Assembly (NCBI GenBank): GCA_036557185.1
Contig: DATBHZ010000072.1
Coordinates: 1-7,841 of the forward strand
DNA from: DATBHZ01 sp036557185
Lineage (GTDB): Bacteria; Actinomycetota; Acidimicrobiia; IMCC26256; JAENVU01
Reading direction: 5' to 3'
Length of the DNA: 7,841 nt
Shown here in pieces: positions 6,222-7,841 of this stretch. The notes under the pieces are model-generated. The model did no database searches and was not told the DNA's origin. It saw only the letters and a program-made list of their open reading frames with translations. Numbering within the stretch: position 1 is the first letter of the stretch; every line of letters starts with the position of its first letter. A program made the translations under genes and the position numbers.

Positions 6222-7438
6222 CAGGCAGATCTGCGAAACGCGGGGCTCGTCGCGGCACGCGGGATCTCGTCGAGCGGTGTTGCGACCTCCTCGACCGTCG
6301 GTCCGACGCGTTCGGCGATCGGGCGCAGCGCCTCGAGATCGAAGTCGTAGACCTCGGCGATCGTGCCCGACAGCACCTGCCGGAGGTCCTCCGGCGCCCA
6401 GTCGCTGAACGACATGCGGAGCAGCTCCCGCGAGTAGGGCGGTGAGCCTTCGTGATGCGGATAGTCGCTGCCCCACATCACCTTGTGTGTTCCGAGCTTG
6501 GCCATCGCCGTGGCTTCCTCCGGGCTCGGGAAGCTGACACCGAGCCACACGTTGCGATCGAAGTACTCGGACGGCCGCAGCGACAGGTTCAGCTCACCCG
6601 CGAAGTTCATCTCCCCCACACGCCCGGCCTGCATCTGCGCGTGGAAGCCGTCGAGCATGCGGAGCACACCGGGCAGCCACGCACAGCCTTGTTCCGTCAG
6701 CACGAGCTTGAGGCGCGGGAAGCGTTCGAAGACGCCGCTCATCAGCACCTGCCAGAACGGGCGGTGGGCGAACCAGCCGGTCTCGATCATCCACTGCATC
6801 GTCGCCGAGGGGTGCTTGCCGTAGTCGCGCATGCCGGTTCCGGAGTGGTGATTGACGACGACACCGAGCTCTTCGCACGTTCGCCACAGCGGGTCGTACA
6901 CGTCGGAGTAGAGAGGCTCGATCGGCACGTCGTCGGGGATCCCCGGCACGAGCACACCGCCGCGCAGCCCGTGCTCCGCGGCGAACTTCACCTCTTCGAC
7001 CGCGGCATCGACATCGTTGACGAAGATCTGCGCGATCCCGGCGCGGCGTTCGGGGAAGCGACCGCACCAGTCGGCGAGCCAGCGGTTGTGCGCACGGAGC
7101 CCTGCCCACCGCAGCTCGAGGTCCTCCTTGGTGACGGGCGGACGCGCGATCACCGCGCCGGTCGGGAAGAACGGCGGGACCGTGTTCGGGAACACCACCT
7201 CGCCGACCTGGCCATCGGCCTCGAGATCGGCGTTGCGCCGATCGTCGTCCCAGTTCCGCGCCCGCTTGTTGTCCTGGAGGTCGCGGAACGGGTTCTTGTA
7301 ACGCCCCCGCCATGCGTCGAACTCGTCGACGTACCGGCCTTCGAGGTACCCGCGGTACTGGTCCATCGAGCCGCCGGCGTGGCAGTCGGCGGAGATGATC
7401 GTGTAGTGAGCCTGCGGGTCGTTGGTGTCGACCGCCAT
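6221..7438 (-). CDS. Amidohydrolase-2 family protein, second paralogue
   Basis: The 405-residue TIM-barrel metal-dependent hydrolase or decarboxylase is related to the 1937-3169 product but clearly divergent. Landmarks are 'IISADCHAGG' (Asp18 and His20 metal pair), 'VVVNHHSGTG' at 193-202 (His197, His198), 'LTEQGCAWLPGVLRMLDGFH' at 247-266, and 'MWGSDYPHHEG' at 321-331 (Asp325, the expected catalytic acid or metal ligand). There is no signal peptide. Actinobacterial proteins with this 'SADCHAGG ... YPHHEG' pattern are usually annotated only as amidohydrolases; the substrate is unknown. I chose ATG 7438 because GGGAAGAGG lies 5 nt upstream and the conserved N-terminus begins just after it; an in-frame extension to 7681 would run through the divergent monooxygenase gene. 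The gene is divergent from that monooxygenase across 49 bp and convergent with the P450, so it is probably a separate transcription unit in the same locus. Confidence 0.9.
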   Translation of the reverse strand: MAVDTNDPQAHYTIISADCHAGGSMDQYRGYLEGRYVDEFDAWRGRYKNPFRDLQDNKRARNWDDDRRNADLEADGQVGEVVFPNTVPPFFPTGAVIARPPVTKEDLELRWAGLRAHNRWLADWCGRFPERRAGIAQIFVNDVDAAVEEVKFAAEHGLRGGVLVPGIPDDVPIEPLYSDVYDPLWRTCEELGVVVNHHSGTGMRDYGKHPSATMQWMIETGWFAHRPFWQVLMSGVFERFPRLKLVLTEQGCAWLPGVLRMLDGFHAQMQAGRVGEMNFAGELNLSLRPSEYFDRNVWLGVSFPSPEEATAMAKLGTHKVMWGSDYPHHEGSPPYSRELLRMSFSDWAPEDLRQVLSGTIAEVYDFDLEALRPIAERVGPTVEEVATPLDEIPRAATSPAFRRSA

Positions 7439-7487
7439 CGGTGCCTCTTCCCGTTGCGAGATCGCCTCGGCGTACGCTTCGGTGAAC
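7439..7487. promoter_or_regulatory. Divergent control region with small inverted repeats
   Basis: This 49-bp spacer must start transcription in both directions. On the plus strand TACGCT at 7473-7478 fits the TANNNT form of a -10 box and ends 9 bp before ATG 7488. There is no good Shine-Dalgarno site, so a leaderless or nearly leaderless mRNA is likely. Small symmetric elements are GCGA-GA-TCGC at 7456-7465, the perfect palindrome GCGTACGC at 7470-7477 (over the -10-like box), and AACATGTT at 7485-7492 (over the start codon). They could be operator sites but each is short. The minus-strand ribosome site also lies in this spacer. Confidence 0.4.
7444..7452 (-). promoter_or_regulatory. Ribosome-binding site of the second amidohydrolase
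   Basis: On the minus strand GGGAAGAGG ends 5 nt before ATG 7438. This is the best Shine-Dalgarno match in the window and rules out the longer in-frame extension to 7681. Confidence 0.7.
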
Positions 7488-7841
7488 ATGTTGTCCGACC
7501 TTCGAACGCGGCTCCAACTCGGCAGGCAGCCGGCTGCGGCCGGAACCCCGCCGCGCATCGCCATCCTCGGCGCAGGTGTGGCCGGGCTCTGCATGGCGAT
7601 CCGCTTGAAGATGGCCGGGATCGAGAGCTTCACGATCTTCGAGAAGTCCGAGGGGGTCGGCGGCACGTGGCGTGACAACACGTACCCCGGCGCGAGCTGC
7701 GACGTCCCGTCGCATCTCTACTCCTACTCGTTCGCGCCGAAGAGCGACTGGACGCGGGTCTTCGCGGAGCAGCCCGAGATCCTCGAGTACCTGGATGCGT
7801 GCGCTGACCGCTTCGGGCTGCGACCGCACCTGCGGGCGCGG
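7488..7841 (+). CDS. Flavin-containing (Baeyer-Villiger type) monooxygenase, N-terminal part
   Basis: The first 118 residues are present; the gene continues beyond the window. Family members are usually about 500 residues. 'RIAILGAGVAGLCMAIRL' at 23-40 holds the FAD-binding GxGxxG (Gly28, Gly30, Gly33), and Glu52 in 'TIFEKSEGVGGTW' at 49-61 is the expected FAD-ribose ligand. The next stretch, with 'WRDNTYPG' and 'CDVPSHLYSYSF' up to residue 82, is characteristic of class B flavoprotein monooxygenases of the cyclohexanone/phenylacetone type. These use NADPH and O2 to turn ketones into esters or lactones. The NADPH-binding site and the FxGxxxHxxxW fingerprint lie off the edge, so Baeyer-Villiger versus N/S-oxygenating activity cannot be decided here. 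I chose ATG 7488; GTG 7482 is a possible alternative. The next in-frame ATG is inside the FAD motif and is excluded. Divergent from the second amidohydrolase. Confidence 0.92.
   Translation, partial: MLSDLRTRLQLGRQPAAAGTPPRIAILGAGVAGLCMAIRLKMAGIESFTIFEKSEGVGGTWRDNTYPGASCDVPSHLYSYSFAPKSDWTRVFAEQPEILEYLDACADRFGLRPHLRAR

Noticed and set aside
6452..7675. 407-codon plus-strand open frame opposite the second amidohydrolase, reaching into the monooxygenase region
   Set aside because: It is a shadow: it lies in a different frame from the real monooxygenase and antisense to conserved amidohydrolase motifs.
7439..7681. N-terminal extension of the second amidohydrolase to a start at 7681
   Set aside because: A strong ribosome site precedes ATG 7438, and the extension would lie antisense to the FAD-binding motif of the divergent monooxygenase.

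Overview
The window is high-GC, tightly packed bacterial DNA with strong G/C preference at third codon positions and almost no intergenic space. The gene families (ACMSD-like amidohydrolases, a long D-aminoacylase-like protein, a soluble-type P450, a Baeyer-Villiger-type flavoprotein, and an AUR1/Ipt1-like PAP2 protein) fit a soil or aquatic actinobacterium, possibly of the Acidimicrobiia type. That assignment is an inference from gene content; no rRNA or other phylogenetic marker is present.

Layout, left to right. (1) Positions 3-1849, minus strand: a two-gene membrane operon, an AUR1/Ipt1-like PAP2 protein followed by a DUF3592-like membrane protein, joined by an ATGA stop/start overlap. 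(2) Positions 1850-1936: a short divergent promoter region. (3) Positions 1937-6199, plus strand: an apparent operon of an amidohydrolase-2 protein, a D-aminoacylase-like amidohydrolase and a cytochrome P450. Between the first two genes lies an 86-bp hairpin-rich segment bounded by ACATGA direct repeats. It encodes a 29-codon mini-ORF that overlaps both neighbours by ATGA. (4) Positions 6200-6220: a convergent junction with a small hairpin. (5) Positions 6221-7438, minus strand: a second, divergent amidohydrolase-2 protein. (6) Positions 7439-7487: a 49-bp divergent spacer with several small inverted repeats. (7) Positions 7488-7841, plus strand: the first 118 codons of a flavin-dependent monooxygenase that runs off the edge.

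The right-hand five enzyme genes combine oxygenation (P450, flavin monooxygenase) with hydrolysis or decarboxylation (three amidohydrolase-superfamily proteins). This looks like part of a catabolic locus for an organic compound, such as a cyclic, terpenoid or xenobiotic substrate, but the sequence does not identify the substrate. No ferredoxin, reductase, regulator or transporter gene lies in the window. No tRNA, rRNA, CRISPR array, transposase or phage gene was seen. No gene-free stretch exceeds 100 bases.
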